A DNA stretch of 8,665 nucleotides. Source: Planctomycetia bacterium. Its GTDB lineage: Bacteria > Planctomycetota > Phycisphaerae > Phycisphaerales > UBA1924. How positions within the stretch are numbered: the stretch's first letter is position 1; each line of letters begins with the position of its first letter. The translations under genes were made by a program, and so were the position numbers. Where the stretch lies: NCBI GenBank assembly GCA_005776545.1, contig SXOY01000037.1:1-8665 (forward strand), written 5' to 3'. Below are positions 1 to 6,763 of the stretch, in pieces. Below the pieces are notes generated by a model, which had not been told where the DNA came from, made no database searches, and saw only the letters and a program-made list of their open reading frames with translations.

Positions 1-597
1 ACCGAATTGCTCCCGCAGGAAATTGTCGATAAGTACACTTTCCGTGAGACCAATCGCAAGCTTGAATCAATGGGTCGCGTCGTTGAGTCCGGTGGCACAG
101 ACCTCCCGGTCGGCGCCATGGTCTCGCGCGTTGAACTTCGCGAAGCCAATCTCAAGGCTGAATCTGCCGGTAAGGAACACGCCAAGGTTCGCAAGGCTCG
201 TCCGGCCACCGGCCGCACGCTGCTCCTGGGAATCACCAAGGCTGCGCTCTCCAGCGATTCGTTCTTGTCTGGTGCATCGTTCCAGGAATCCACCAAGGTG
301 CTCACCGAAGCGTCGCTCCGTGGCGCGGTCGATCATCTCGTTGGCCTCAAGGAGAACGTGCTGCTTGGCCACCTCATTCCCGCTGGTACCGGCCTCAAGC
401 CCTACCAGGACATCAAGGTCAAGTATCTGGTTGAGGAACCACTGGAAGAAGAGATTGATGAAGACGAGATCATGATGGAGGCAACCGAAGCTGCTGAAGC
501 TCTGGGTGCATCCGCCGATGATCCGCTGGGCGTTCCTCAGATTCAGATTCCCGGCTCCTCATCGCGTGATACCGTCATCGGGTCACCTGAGAACTAA
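1..597 (+). CDS. rpoC: DNA-directed RNA polymerase subunit beta' (C-terminal part)
   Basis: This is the 3' end of the gene for the largest catalytic subunit of RNA polymerase. The frame is open from base 1, so the start lies outside the window, and it ends at TAA (595-597) after 198 visible residues. The conserved beta' C-terminal region is plain: [13 protein letters not shown], then [18 protein letters not shown], then [17 protein letters not shown]. These belong to the last part of the polymerase clamp/jaw fold and are among the most conserved stretches of the protein. After the conserved core comes an acidic tail ([12 protein letters not shown]) and a Gly/Ser/Pro-rich end of about 60 residues, which varies between phyla. 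It is the only + strand gene here and converges on the operon at 4174-620. A strong intrinsic terminator follows 25 bases after the stop. Identification is secure. Confidence 0.98.
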   Translation, partial: TELLPQEIVDKYTFRETNRKLESMGRVVESGGTDLPVGAMVSRVELREANLKAESAGKEHAKVRKARPATGRTLLLGITKAALSSDSFLSGASFQESTKVLTEASLRGAVDHLVGLKENVLLGHLIPAGTGLKPYQDIKVKYLVEEPLEEEIDEDEIMMEATEAAEALGASADDPLGVPQIQIPGSSSRDTVIGSPEN

Positions 598-619
598 ATA
601 GATCGAATGTAACATATCT

Positions 620-910
620 TCAGCGGACCTTTGCATCAGGCAAAGGTCCGCTTTCTTTTTGGAGTTTTTCAGCATCAGATAGCTCGCAGCATCCCTTTCC
701 GAGCACGGCCTCAAATTGCCACGAATTCATGGCCGGAAAAGCTGTGCGGGCCGTCTTCAGCATCAATCGCACGTAGGGTGTGCACATGCTGCAGCCACTG
801 CAACAACCTGTGCGAGCAATCAACCCTGCAAGGTCAAGGCCATCCTGTGCAGCCAGTGTCTTCAGTGCTGAGAACGAAACGTTATGGCATACACAGCGGT
901 CAACCTGCAC
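620..910 (-). CDS. BFD-like [2Fe-2S]-binding protein
   Basis: This 96-residue protein belongs to the bacterioferritin-associated-ferredoxin (BFD-like) [2Fe-2S] family. The expected ligand pattern is present: C6-x-C8, then 31 residues, then C40-x-x-C43, the same spacing as in E. coli Bfd (recalled). The surrounding TGCCSGCSMCTPY segment resembles small planctomycete (2Fe-2S)-binding proteins. Extra cysteines are C36, C37, C74 and C75. The GTG start at 910 is fixed by an in-frame TGA directly upstream (913-911), and GGGAG lies at suitable spacing as a ribosome site. The protein is cytosolic, with no signal peptide. It follows the prepilin-like gene by 20 nt and is probably the last gene of the riboswitch-controlled operon. 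Bfd proper passes electrons to bacterioferritin to release iron; no bacterioferritin is visible here, so the partner is unknown. A role in reducing cobalt in imported corrinoid is only a guess. The ~45-residue tail after the cluster domain is unassigned. Confidence 0.85.
   Translation of the reverse strand: MQVDRCVCHNVSFSALKTLAAQDGLDLAGLIARTGCCSGCSMCTPYVRLMLKTARTAFPAMNSWQFEAVLGKGCCELSDAEKLQKESGPLPDAKVR
622..660 (+). terminator. Intrinsic terminator of rpoC
   Basis: A perfect 13-bp stem (AGCGGACCTTTGC, 622-634, with GCAAAGGTCCGCT, 640-652) closes a 5-nt loop and runs straight into a T-rich tract (652-660, TTTCTTTTT). It lies 25 bases after the rpoC stop codon and has the form of a Rho-independent terminator. 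The hairpin is also coding sequence: it spans about the last ten codons of the convergent BFD-like gene, whose TGA stop occupies 622-620. On the - strand the stem is not followed by a T run, so it should terminate mainly rpoC transcripts. Confidence 0.93.
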
Positions 911-930
911 TCATCGCTCCCTGACTGGAT

Positions 931-1785
931 TTATTGTGCCCACTCGCGCCAGTCTGGCACATATCCCGGACCGTTATCGTGTGTTGCCGAGCCAGCGTGC
1001 GATCGATCATCAAATTGACTGTCGGTCGCCGGGCTGAGTCCTCTCACCGAACCATCACCTCGAGCTGTCAGTGATTTGCCTCTGGCGGAGTCTCGTACCG
1101 TTTTGCGGTCATGCCGAAATGCGGTTGTGGGAAACCCGTTTTCGGTCCAGGAGTTGCCGCCAAAAAGGAACGGTGGATCCAATAGCGCTGAATTGGAAGG
1201 CTGAGCAGTGGGGCTTCCGCCTGCCAAAATCGTATCGGCAAAAACGAACAGCTCGGTTGGATGTTGAATCTCATCTATGCGGCGCCAGGGACGAAACCCA
1301 ATCGACGCTCCCCAGCCTGGAGTCTTTGCAGGACTCAGGTAGTAGCCGTTGTAGCCATAGGTACTGGTCGGCGCTCGAGCAGGACCTTGCGCTCGATATG
1401 AACCCCAAGTCTGATTTGGACATTCAAATGCTGATCTGGCGGCGAGCGTCGCCTCTAGAAATGGAGCGATGAATCCGGCTTCGTGATCTGGTCTTGTCGT
1501 TGGGGTTCCGTGGGTCCCCCACCAGAAAAGCTGCTCGCCGTTGGGACCTAGATCGGGCGTATCCCAGTAGGCCAGCGGCATGACTCGCCCCTTATAGGTA
1601 TCTGCGTACATCGTCCAGGCCAGTATCAGCGATCGCTGGTTTGACATACACGCGACAGTTCGAGCAGTTTCACGTGCACGACCAAGACCAGGAACCAGCA
1701 AACTGATGAGCAATGCAATAACGGCGATAACCACCAGAAGTTCGATCAGTGTGAAACCTGAGATGGAAGAGCGGCCTCGTGGCAT
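931..1785 (-). CDS. Prepilin-like protein (type IV pilin / type II pseudopilin N-terminus)
   Basis: This 284-residue protein has a class III (prepilin) signal. A short basic leader ends at G10, followed by FTLIELLVVIAVIALLISLL with Glu at mature position 5 (E15); a prepilin peptidase would cut after G10. The hydrophobic helix (about 11-32) anchors and assembles such proteins in the inner membrane. The region after it (ACMSNQRSLILAW, about 46-57, and STYGYNGYYL, 141-150) is typical of the large planctomycete prepilin family. That family usually carries a C-terminal H-x9-DG motif. Here the likely counterpart is H225 and D244-G245, spaced by 18 residues, so the loop is longer or the motif is degenerate. 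ATG at 1785 is chosen over the preceding TTG because its A is shared with the TGA stop of the upstream gene (TGATG), which suggests translational coupling. Its place in a B12-riboswitch operon suggests help in secretion or surface assembly of the two upstream proteins, but this is inference. Confidence 0.9.
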   Translation of the reverse strand: MPRGRSSISGFTLIELLVVIAVIALLISLLVPGLGRARETARTVACMSNQRSLILAWTMYADTYKGRVMPLAYWDTPDLGPNGEQLFWWGTHGTPTTRPDHEAGFIAPFLEATLAARSAFECPNQTWGSYRAQGPARAPTSTYGYNGYYLSPAKTPGWGASIGFRPWRRIDEIQHPTELFVFADTILAGGSPTAQPSNSALLDPPFLFGGNSWTENGFPTTAFRHDRKTVRDSARGKSLTARGDGSVRGLSPATDSQFDDRSHAGSATHDNGPGYVPDWREWAQ

Positions 1786-3329
1786 CAATGTCCATTTCTA
1801 TGATTTTCATCCAACTTCATGTCGTCGCCACGAACAAGCTGATTCAGTACATCCAGATCGGCCGCGTTGAGACAGCCGTCGCCGTTGACATCAACTGGTC
1901 CGCACCAGAAGTATGCGTAGAGGTCTTCGACATCTAACACTCCATCGTCGTTCACATCACCGTTCACGGGAGTTGGACCGAATGCATGAAGTCCTAAAGC
2001 GCCGATCGAATAGAGGTTCCTGCCAGCGATTGAAGGACTGGAGCCAAAGCCTGAATAAATGGTCTCTTGAAGCTGGTTGTAACCAATCAAGGGTGCGGTT
2101 GCAATCACGTGCATCCGGATTCCTGCCGCGAAACTGCCGGAGGACGTTGGCAATTCACCGACATATAGCCGGCCGTTCTTCTGGTCGAATACTGGCTGGA
2201 TGCTCCACCCACCCATTCGCGATATTCCCGCCGAAGTCCAGGTCGTACTCGCGGACCAACCCGTGTCACTGGCCATTTGCAAAGTTGGCATTGAGCCAAA
2301 GCCCTGAATCCCTCCCGACATGATCACTTTGCTGGAATTCAGTACGACAGGGATCGCCGCGGAGCGATTTGATTTGGTTGTCCAGATAAATGTGCCCGAA
2401 TCGGCATCGATTTTCTCAGTGTCTGATGCCCAGATATTTCCCCAGAACCCGTAGCTTGATGCAAAGACGTATCGCTTGCCCTCGTCCTGATGAATTCCCA
2501 CGCCGCCGAAATAGCCTTCGAAGATGTCATTCTGCGTGCACCACAACTGGCAGCCAGAATCCACGTCGAAGGCTTGAATCGAGCCAGGCGAAACCTGATA
2601 CTCGCCGGTCGATGAAACGAACACGGTGCCGTTGTGGTACGCGGGAGTGTTGCCACTTGTGCCGCGTAACTGGGCAGACCACACGATTTCACCGGGCTGG
2701 TATGGGTTGATGGTTGGTACAAACTGATCGAGGTTGATGCAGTAAAGGTTGCCGCCGGTTCCTGCGCCATCGTAATCGGTGATGAAGAGGCGGTTGGTAA
2801 GCGGACGATCCTGAGTGATGCAGGGCGAGGCGTTGATGATCGACTGCGGCAGCGTTCGTTGCCATACAAGCGACCCGGTCTGAATGTCCAGACATGTGAG
2901 TGCTTGTCCGGTTCCGACCACAATTCTGTTTAGGCGTTCATCAATTGCCGCAGAGGACCATGAATCAGCGACGGCTGCAGGAATCGGTGCGGCCCATTCC
3001 ATTATCCCTGTGCGGCGGTTGAATGAATAGAGATTCCATGATCGAACAGTCTCTGAAAGGACGCTGCCAATCGCAAACGCCGATCGTCTTGAAACCATCG
3101 GACATTGCTGAGGGACAAACGCAATCGGTCGAAGCACTGAATCAAACTGCGCAATCCAGGCGGGGGAAGCGAGTGAAACTGGATTGAAATCACACGAAAA
3201 AATCGTGGAAGTTCGCTCCGGTCCACCCGCGTACTGCGGCCATGTTCCTTGTGCGAAGGCCCTCCCTCCAGGGCCTAAAGCACAAAGCACCATGACGCAT
3301 CCCCCGATCTGGAAAGCACATCTCCTCAC
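1785..3329 (-). CDS. Secreted PQQ-like beta-propeller protein with C-terminal dockerin
   Basis: This 514-residue exported protein begins with a Sec signal peptide (basic MRR, hydrophobic core, probable cleavage after AFA at 26). The body (about 28-452) holds repeated short strands of the PQQ-like propeller type: NLYSFNRRTGIMEW (99-112), ALTCLDIQTGSLVW (143-156), IQAFDVDSGCQLW (251-263), EKIDADSGTFIW (305-316). Each pairs a displayed value with an 'xD.xTG...W' turn, as in quinoprotein-like propellers, but no dehydrogenase active site is evident. The C-terminus (456-501) is a dockerin-like pair of calcium loops: D458, N460, D462, D466, D469 and D480, N482, D484, N488, D491. Many cysteines are present. 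The GTG start at 3329 overlaps the upstream stop (GTGA), with AGGAGG just before it inside the upstream gene. It lies in the operon behind the B12 riboswitch, so a corrinoid-binding propeller comparable to Bacteroides BtuG is an attractive hypothesis. A generic surface-binding role is the alternative. Confidence 0.88.
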   Translation of the reverse strand: MRRCAFQIGGCVMVLCALGPGGRAFAQGTWPQYAGGPERTSTIFSCDFNPVSLASPAWIAQFDSVLRPIAFVPQQCPMVSRRSAFAIGSVLSETVRSWNLYSFNRRTGIMEWAAPIPAAVADSWSSAAIDERLNRIVVGTGQALTCLDIQTGSLVWQRTLPQSIINASPCITQDRPLTNRLFITDYDGAGTGGNLYCINLDQFVPTINPYQPGEIVWSAQLRGTSGNTPAYHNGTVFVSSTGEYQVSPGSIQAFDVDSGCQLWCTQNDIFEGYFGGVGIHQDEGKRYVFASSYGFWGNIWASDTEKIDADSGTFIWTTKSNRSAAIPVVLNSSKVIMSGGIQGFGSMPTLQMASDTGWSASTTWTSAGISRMGGWSIQPVFDQKNGRLYVGELPTSSGSFAAGIRMHVIATAPLIGYNQLQETIYSGFGSSPSIAGRNLYSIGALGLHAFGPTPVNGDVNDDGVLDVEDLYAYFWCGPVDVNGDGCLNAADLDVLNQLVRGDDMKLDENHRNGH

Positions 3330-4174
3330 AGCGAGGCATCCCTCCTGCGTCTAACTGCACCGCATCCTGTTGCTACCAGCGCGACCAAGATCGCGCTGGG
3401 AGCTGGGACCGGTGATACATCTGAAATAGCATCAACTTCTGGCGTTGTATGCGAGCCGGAAGCATTGCTGATACGAACAAACTGAATCCACTGGAGACCA
3501 AGCGCGCCGATATCGACGCCGGCGCCGCCGCCGGAGCCTTTGTATCCGGTGATAATCTGTGAAAAGTCTTTTCCAACCCAATCGAAGTTTGGATCAACTG
3601 GTTTAGTGAAGTCAGTTTCGACTGAACCGTGAGTGGTTGACCAAGGATCAGTCAGGTCGGAATATCCGAGCGTTGGGAAAAGTCCGTCGGCCTCAACTCC
3701 GTTTGCCAGCACCCAGTGGGTTCCATCCTGAGAAACTTCAACTGTGCCGCCTTCGGAGGAGAGTTCATCTGCGTGGAGTGAAAAGTTGATGGGATCCCAG
3801 AAGAAACTGTTGCCGAAAATCAGAAGATCGATTCCAAACGGGTTCGCGGCATCGTTTTCAACGCGATGGTCAAACGCGAGAACGAGCGACCCGCCGCGAC
3901 CAACGGTCACAGTTTCATCTGGATCAAAAGCGGGATTGAACGGGTGGACATTACCGGGGTAGCCGTATTGAAGTCCGGTGAAACGAGTCGGAGCACCCAC
4001 GGCCGCAGCAGCATGATCATTACCAGTGGCACCAATGCCGGCGGTGTAGCTCACCACACTTGAAGCAAATGGGCTTGCAACATCTGTTGCTCGCGCAACT
4101 CCAGCGCACGCAGCCAATACCGAGGCGGTCATCACAATCCGAGAGAAATAACGCACAAACACACCCTTCATCAT
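3326..4174 (-). CDS. PEP-CTERM-type surface protein, first gene of the B12-riboswitch operon
   Basis: This 282-residue exported protein has a signal peptide (probable cleavage after ARA, residue 29) and ends in a PEP-CTERM-like sorting tail: VPAPS (256-260, PAP in place of PEP), a short hydrophobic helix (261-273) and RRRR (275-278). Such tails direct handling by an exosortase in the envelope. The middle (about 85-250) resembles a widespread exported domain that I recognise by its pattern but cannot name: a glycine-rich GGSLVLAFDH strand (94-103), IDLLIFGNSFF (115-125), GGTVEVSQDGTHWV (142-155) and a late GLQWIQFVRI (226-235) followed by EVDAI. It looks like an all-beta, carbohydrate- or ligand-binding sandwich. 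The frame stays open upstream to 4462, but that extension is leader RNA with no protein-like character, so ATG 4174 (or the adjacent ATG 4171) is preferred because the signal peptide begins there. No strong ribosome site is seen. Its function in B12 biology is unknown. Confidence 0.85.
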   Translation of the reverse strand: MMKGVFVRYFSRIVMTASVLAACAGVARATDVASPFASSVVSYTAGIGATGNDHAAAAVGAPTRFTGLQYGYPGNVHPFNPAFDPDETVTVGRGGSLVLAFDHRVENDAANPFGIDLLIFGNSFFWDPINFSLHADELSSEGGTVEVSQDGTHWVLANGVEADGLFPTLGYSDLTDPWSTTHGSVETDFTKPVDPNFDWVGKDFSQIITGYKGSGGGAGVDIGALGLQWIQFVRISNASGSHTTPEVDAISDVSPVPAPSAILVALVATGCGAVRRRRDASL

Positions 4175-4476
4175 GGCATCAAACGTGAGCGGAACAGGCA
4201 TGCAGGAGCACCCAGTTTCACGTTCAAAGCCACAACCTTCACTCCGTTTCGCGCGGAGCGGCTCCAATACCTGAACAGGGCAAACGCACAACAGCCCGGT
4301 CCGGTGGTCCCTCGCGGTGGGATTCAAAAGCAGTGGGAGACTCGGAAAAACCAGGCGGAAACAGACCTGCCGAGTACGCCGCTGCCTCCCTAAATCGCAT
4401 GAAACACAAGCGTTCATGCGGCGCGAGGGGGTCCAGCACGTAAAGCCCATGTGCCAAAACACACAGACTCCACGCT
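4175..4476 (-). promoter_or_regulatory. Long leader between B12 aptamer and first gene (putative expression platform)
   Basis: About 300 nt separate the 3' end of the aptamer from the ATG at 4174. No gene is supported here. An open frame runs through it, but its translation is Cys/Arg/Pro-rich and lacks any recognisable motif. Several hairpins can be drawn: GCATGAA with TTCATGC (about 4397-4420), the hairpin at 4340-4375, and GCTCCG with CGGAGT (about 4240-4260). None ends in a clear T run, so a simple intrinsic terminator is not evident. Control may act by hiding the translation start, by Rho, or by a rearrangement that uses the B12-box complement at 4371-4356. Confidence 0.55.
4340..4375 (-). 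promoter_or_regulatory. Candidate anti-B12-box hairpin in the leader
   Basis: On the - strand ACTCGGCAGG (4375-4366) pairs with CCTG (4355-4352) and, past five unpaired bases, CCGAGT (4345-4340). The ascending arm carries GGCAGGTCT (4371-4363), an exact complement of AGACCTGCC in the B12 box (4488-4480). It continues, after a 3-nt bulge, with TCCG, which can pair with the preceding CGGA of that box. The segment could therefore compete with the aptamer for the B12 box, or be held in its own hairpin when ligand is bound. The complementarity is seen in the sequence; its regulatory role is inference. Confidence 0.45.
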
Positions 4477-4672
4477 ATTGGCAGGTCTTCCGGCTCGGGG
4501 CAAACGGGCCCTGCCTTCCCAACCGCAGCGAAGAGTCTTCTAAAAGACAATCCGGCACGATCAGTGGCATTCCTGGACCCGCATAGCTCCCCTTACGGCG
4601 GCGCGTCCGCGGTGGATTCTCACCACACTTCCCTTTTCAGCCCGCAGTTCCAAATTGCTGCGAGCACCAATT
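4477..4672 (-). promoter_or_regulatory. Cobalamin (vitamin B12) riboswitch aptamer
   Basis: All the conserved blocks of the cobalamin riboswitch occur in the right order on the - strand. P1 is ATTGG (4671-4667) with CCAAT (4481-4477). Next come the GGGAA and GGTGAGAATCCACC block (to 4611), the GCGGACGCGCCGC paired element, GGGGAGC, GCCACTG (4568-4562), GGGAAGGC (4520-4513) and the B12 box GAGCCGGAAGACCTGCC (4496-4480). Between GCCACTG and GGGAAGGC lies an extra arm with a GTCTT-TTAG-AAGAC hairpin, as in the larger AdoCbl-type (class I) members; the class is not certain. The aptamer starts only a few bases after the predicted transcription start and points into the four-gene operon at 4174-620. 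Such switches normally lower expression of B12 uptake or synthesis genes when B12 is abundant. No known B12 gene follows here, which makes the target operon interesting. Confidence 0.94.
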
Positions 4673-4680
4673 ACACTGTC

Positions 4681-4708
4681 AGCATATCGAAACCAGCGGA
4701 TCTGTCAA
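4681..4708 (-). promoter_or_regulatory. Sigma-70-type promoter of the riboswitch operon
   Basis: A perfect -35 box TTGACA (4708-4703) and a -10 box TATGCT (4686-4681) are separated by 16 bp on the - strand. The expected transcription start is near 4674, just ahead of the first P1 base of the cobalamin aptamer. That position fits a promoter that transcribes the riboswitch and the operon behind it. It also lies downstream of the histidine kinase stop, so the operon need not depend on read-through. Confidence 0.75.
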
Positions 4709-4714
4709 GCCCGG

Positions 4715-4746
4715 AACCGGTGTTGCAGGGTCGGAATCCGGTTTTT
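4715..4746. repeat. Inverted repeat upstream of the riboswitch promoter
   Basis: AACCGG (4715-4720) and CCGGTT (4738-4743) form a 6-bp inverted repeat around a 17-nt loop. On the + strand it is followed by five T, but no + strand gene precedes it. On the - strand it lies between the kinase stop (4799) and the -35 box, without a T run. It could be a weak terminator, a protein-binding site next to the promoter, or chance. Confidence 0.3.
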
Positions 4747-4798
4747 GACATAAAGTATTGCTGATTAACGAGTTGCAGAAAGATCGTTGATTGAGATT

Positions 4799-6763
4799 TC
4801 AAGGAGATAACGAAGGATCTCGTTTAGAAGCCCACACCGAGCACAAGCGGATAAGGGTCGCTTTTTCAATCGGTTTGGTGGTGAAATCGCTGCATCCGGC
4901 GGCCAGGCACCGTTCCCGATCACCTGCCATGGCGTGCGCGGTGAGTGCGATGATCGGAAGTGTGCAACCCATAGATCGCAGTAGTCGCGTCGCTGAATAG
5001 CCGTCCAATTCGGGCATTTGCATATCCATGAGGATCAGATCAAATGGAGCAGGTTGCCTGAGTGGTGCATTGGGATCGCTGCTGACGCACATGGCTTGAA
5101 CTGCCAAAAGCCCATTATCTGCGGGAGTCACTGTTGCGCCAGCCTTGCTGAGGACCAAGGCGACGAGTTTTTGATTGTCTGGTCCATCTTCGGCGTAGAG
5201 GACGCGCACGCCCGCAAGCGATAGCGATTGCTCGGTCTTGGGGCTGGCGCCAGTCGTCACCCGATTTCGTGAATGAGTGTTTTCGGGCTTGCGCAACACC
5301 GTCTGGGTCAGCGGTCCTGTGGCGACCGTGGCGGTGAAGATACTGCCAGTGCCAAATGTGCTGGTGACGGTCAGATCGCCGCCGAGCAGTTGTGAGAGCT
5401 TCCTCGCGATGGCGACACCCAGACCCGTGCCGCCAAATCTGCGAGTAATTGTCTCGTCAGCTTGGGAGAAGGGTTGAAAGAGCTTGGCTATTTGATCTTC
5501 AGTCATGCCAATGCCGCAGTCAGCGACCTCAAACGCAAGAGTTGTTGGAACGGTGTCTTTCTGGAGTGCAACTCGCAGGGTGACGCCCCCGGCGTCGGTG
5601 AACTTGATGGCATTTCCCGTCAGGTTTATTAAGATCTGTTTGAGTCTGAGCGGATCGCAGAGAAACGTCTCTGGTACTGTCGTTGCGTATTCGATTCGCA
5701 ATTGAATATGCTTAGCGACTGCGCGAGGTAGCATGAGAGTTACTATATCATTAAGTATTGTTGCTATATTTGTGGGGACCAGCTCAATGGTCATCTTTCC
5801 CGCTTCAATTTTAGAGAGGTCGAGAATATCGTTGATAATGCTCAACAGGTGATCGCCATTGCGGCGGATCGTCGCGATTGCTTCGAGTCTCCTCTCCCTC
5901 GAGAGTTCGTCATCGTCTTCTTCCGCCAGAATATCCGCAAATCCGAGGATGGCTGTCATCGGGGTTCGGATTTCGTGGCTCATGTTGGCGAGAAAATCAC
6001 TCTTTGCCCTGTTCGCAGCCTCTGCAAGTCGGCCCGCCCTGAGAAGTTCGCTCTGTGCATTTTTGCGCTCAAATATGCGTCCGAGCTGATCTCCGACGTT
6101 TCGCAGTACCTGTACGAAACTCTGATCCTCACGGAACTCAGACGTGCTGAATAACTCCACGATCGCCACCACCCGCCCTTTGGTTTTGATGGGAAATCCA
6201 CAGGCTGATCGCATATCCAGCGAAGAAAGTATCGCACTGTGTTCGCTGGTGTCGGAGTTTATGTCGGCCAAGAAATGTGCTTCGCCAGTTTTTGCAATCT
6301 GACCCAGCAGCCCGGTGTGGGTGTCGAAACTGAATGACGCGAGGGAATCGCGTATGGCGCCGTCATTGGCCTGGTCAGCGAAATGCCATATGTCGGCTGT
6401 AACAAATTCACCTGGAGTTTCGCCCGATGGGAAAAGGGCGACCCCGATCGGCCAACCCGACATTTCACACACAAGCCCAATTGAAAGCTGCAGGGCAATT
6501 TCAAACTGCTCAGTTTCCGCTGCGATCGCGGCTACTCGGTGCAGCAATCTGCTCTCATTAGCCTGTCTTTCGAGTCGTTTGCTGGCCTCCTGGAGATCCT
6601 CTGTTCGCTGGGTAACTCGTTGTTCAAGGGCGGCGGCACTTGCAAGGAGTTCCTGATTTGCGCGATACAACTCCAAGCTCTTTTTTTCCAGGAGAGACTC
6701 TGCCTCTTGACGCGCACGCTTCTCGCGTTCGAGCTTTTTCTGGAGTAGCTCGACTTCGGTCAT
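4799..6763 (-). CDS. Cytosolic hybrid histidine kinase (coiled coil, GAF, HisKA, HATPase, receiver), partner of H-NOX
   Basis: This 654-residue sensor kinase has no membrane segment. Domains in order: an N-terminal Glu/Lys/Arg-rich coiled coil (about 1-70), a GAF-like sensor (about 75-230), HisKA with the phosphoacceptor H263 in SHEIRTP, a HATPase domain with N384 (N box), D415-x-G417-x-G419 (G1 box) and GGTGLG at 444-449 (G2 box), and a receiver domain (about 518-645). The receiver keeps the acid pair E525/D526, phosphorylatable D580, T608 and K630, so it looks active. The ATG at 6763 is chosen over GTG 6778 because it overlaps the H-NOX stop (ATGA), suggesting coupled translation. The kinase is most likely regulated by the H-NOX protein, probably through the coiled coil or GAF part, as known for H-NOX/kinase pairs. 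No separate response regulator with an output domain is in view, so the downstream target is unknown. No clear terminator follows the stop codon. Confidence 0.93.
   Translation of the reverse strand: MTEVELLQKKLEREKRARQEAESLLEKKSLELYRANQELLASAAALEQRVTQRTEDLQEASKRLERQANESRLLHRVAAIAAETEQFEIALQLSIGLVCEMSGWPIGVALFPSGETPGEFVTADIWHFADQANDGAIRDSLASFSFDTHTGLLGQIAKTGEAHFLADINSDTSEHSAILSSLDMRSACGFPIKTKGRVVAIVELFSTSEFREDQSFVQVLRNVGDQLGRIFERKNAQSELLRAGRLAEAANRAKSDFLANMSHEIRTPMTAILGFADILAEEDDDELSRERRLEAIATIRRNGDHLLSIINDILDLSKIEAGKMTIELVPTNIATILNDIVTLMLPRAVAKHIQLRIEYATTVPETFLCDPLRLKQILINLTGNAIKFTDAGGVTLRVALQKDTVPTTLAFEVADCGIGMTEDQIAKLFQPFSQADETITRRFGGTGLGVAIARKLSQLLGGDLTVTSTFGTGSIFTATVATGPLTQTVLRKPENTHSRNRVTTGASPKTEQSLSLAGVRVLYAEDGPDNQKLVALVLSKAGATVTPADNGLLAVQAMCVSSDPNAPLRQPAPFDLILMDMQMPELDGYSATRLLRSMGCTLPIIALTAHAMAGDRERCLAAGCSDFTTKPIEKATLIRLCSVWASKRDPSLSP

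Noticed and set aside
2339..2923. 194-codon - strand frame inside the propeller gene
   Set aside because: It is an out-of-frame shadow of the propeller gene, Ser/Arg-rich and without domain features.
4326..4372. Possible second cobalamin aptamer on the + strand, because CAGACCTGCC resembles a B12 box
   Set aside because: The other conserved blocks (GGTGAAAATCC, GCCACTG, GGGAAGG) are missing upstream on that strand. The match is better explained as complementarity to the genuine B12 box on the - strand.
4175..4462. N-terminal extension of the PEP-CTERM-type protein back to GTG 4462 (96 more codons)
   Set aside because: The extension lies in the leader behind the riboswitch, is rich in Cys, Arg and Pro, shows no motif, and would bury the signal peptide that begins at ATG 4174.
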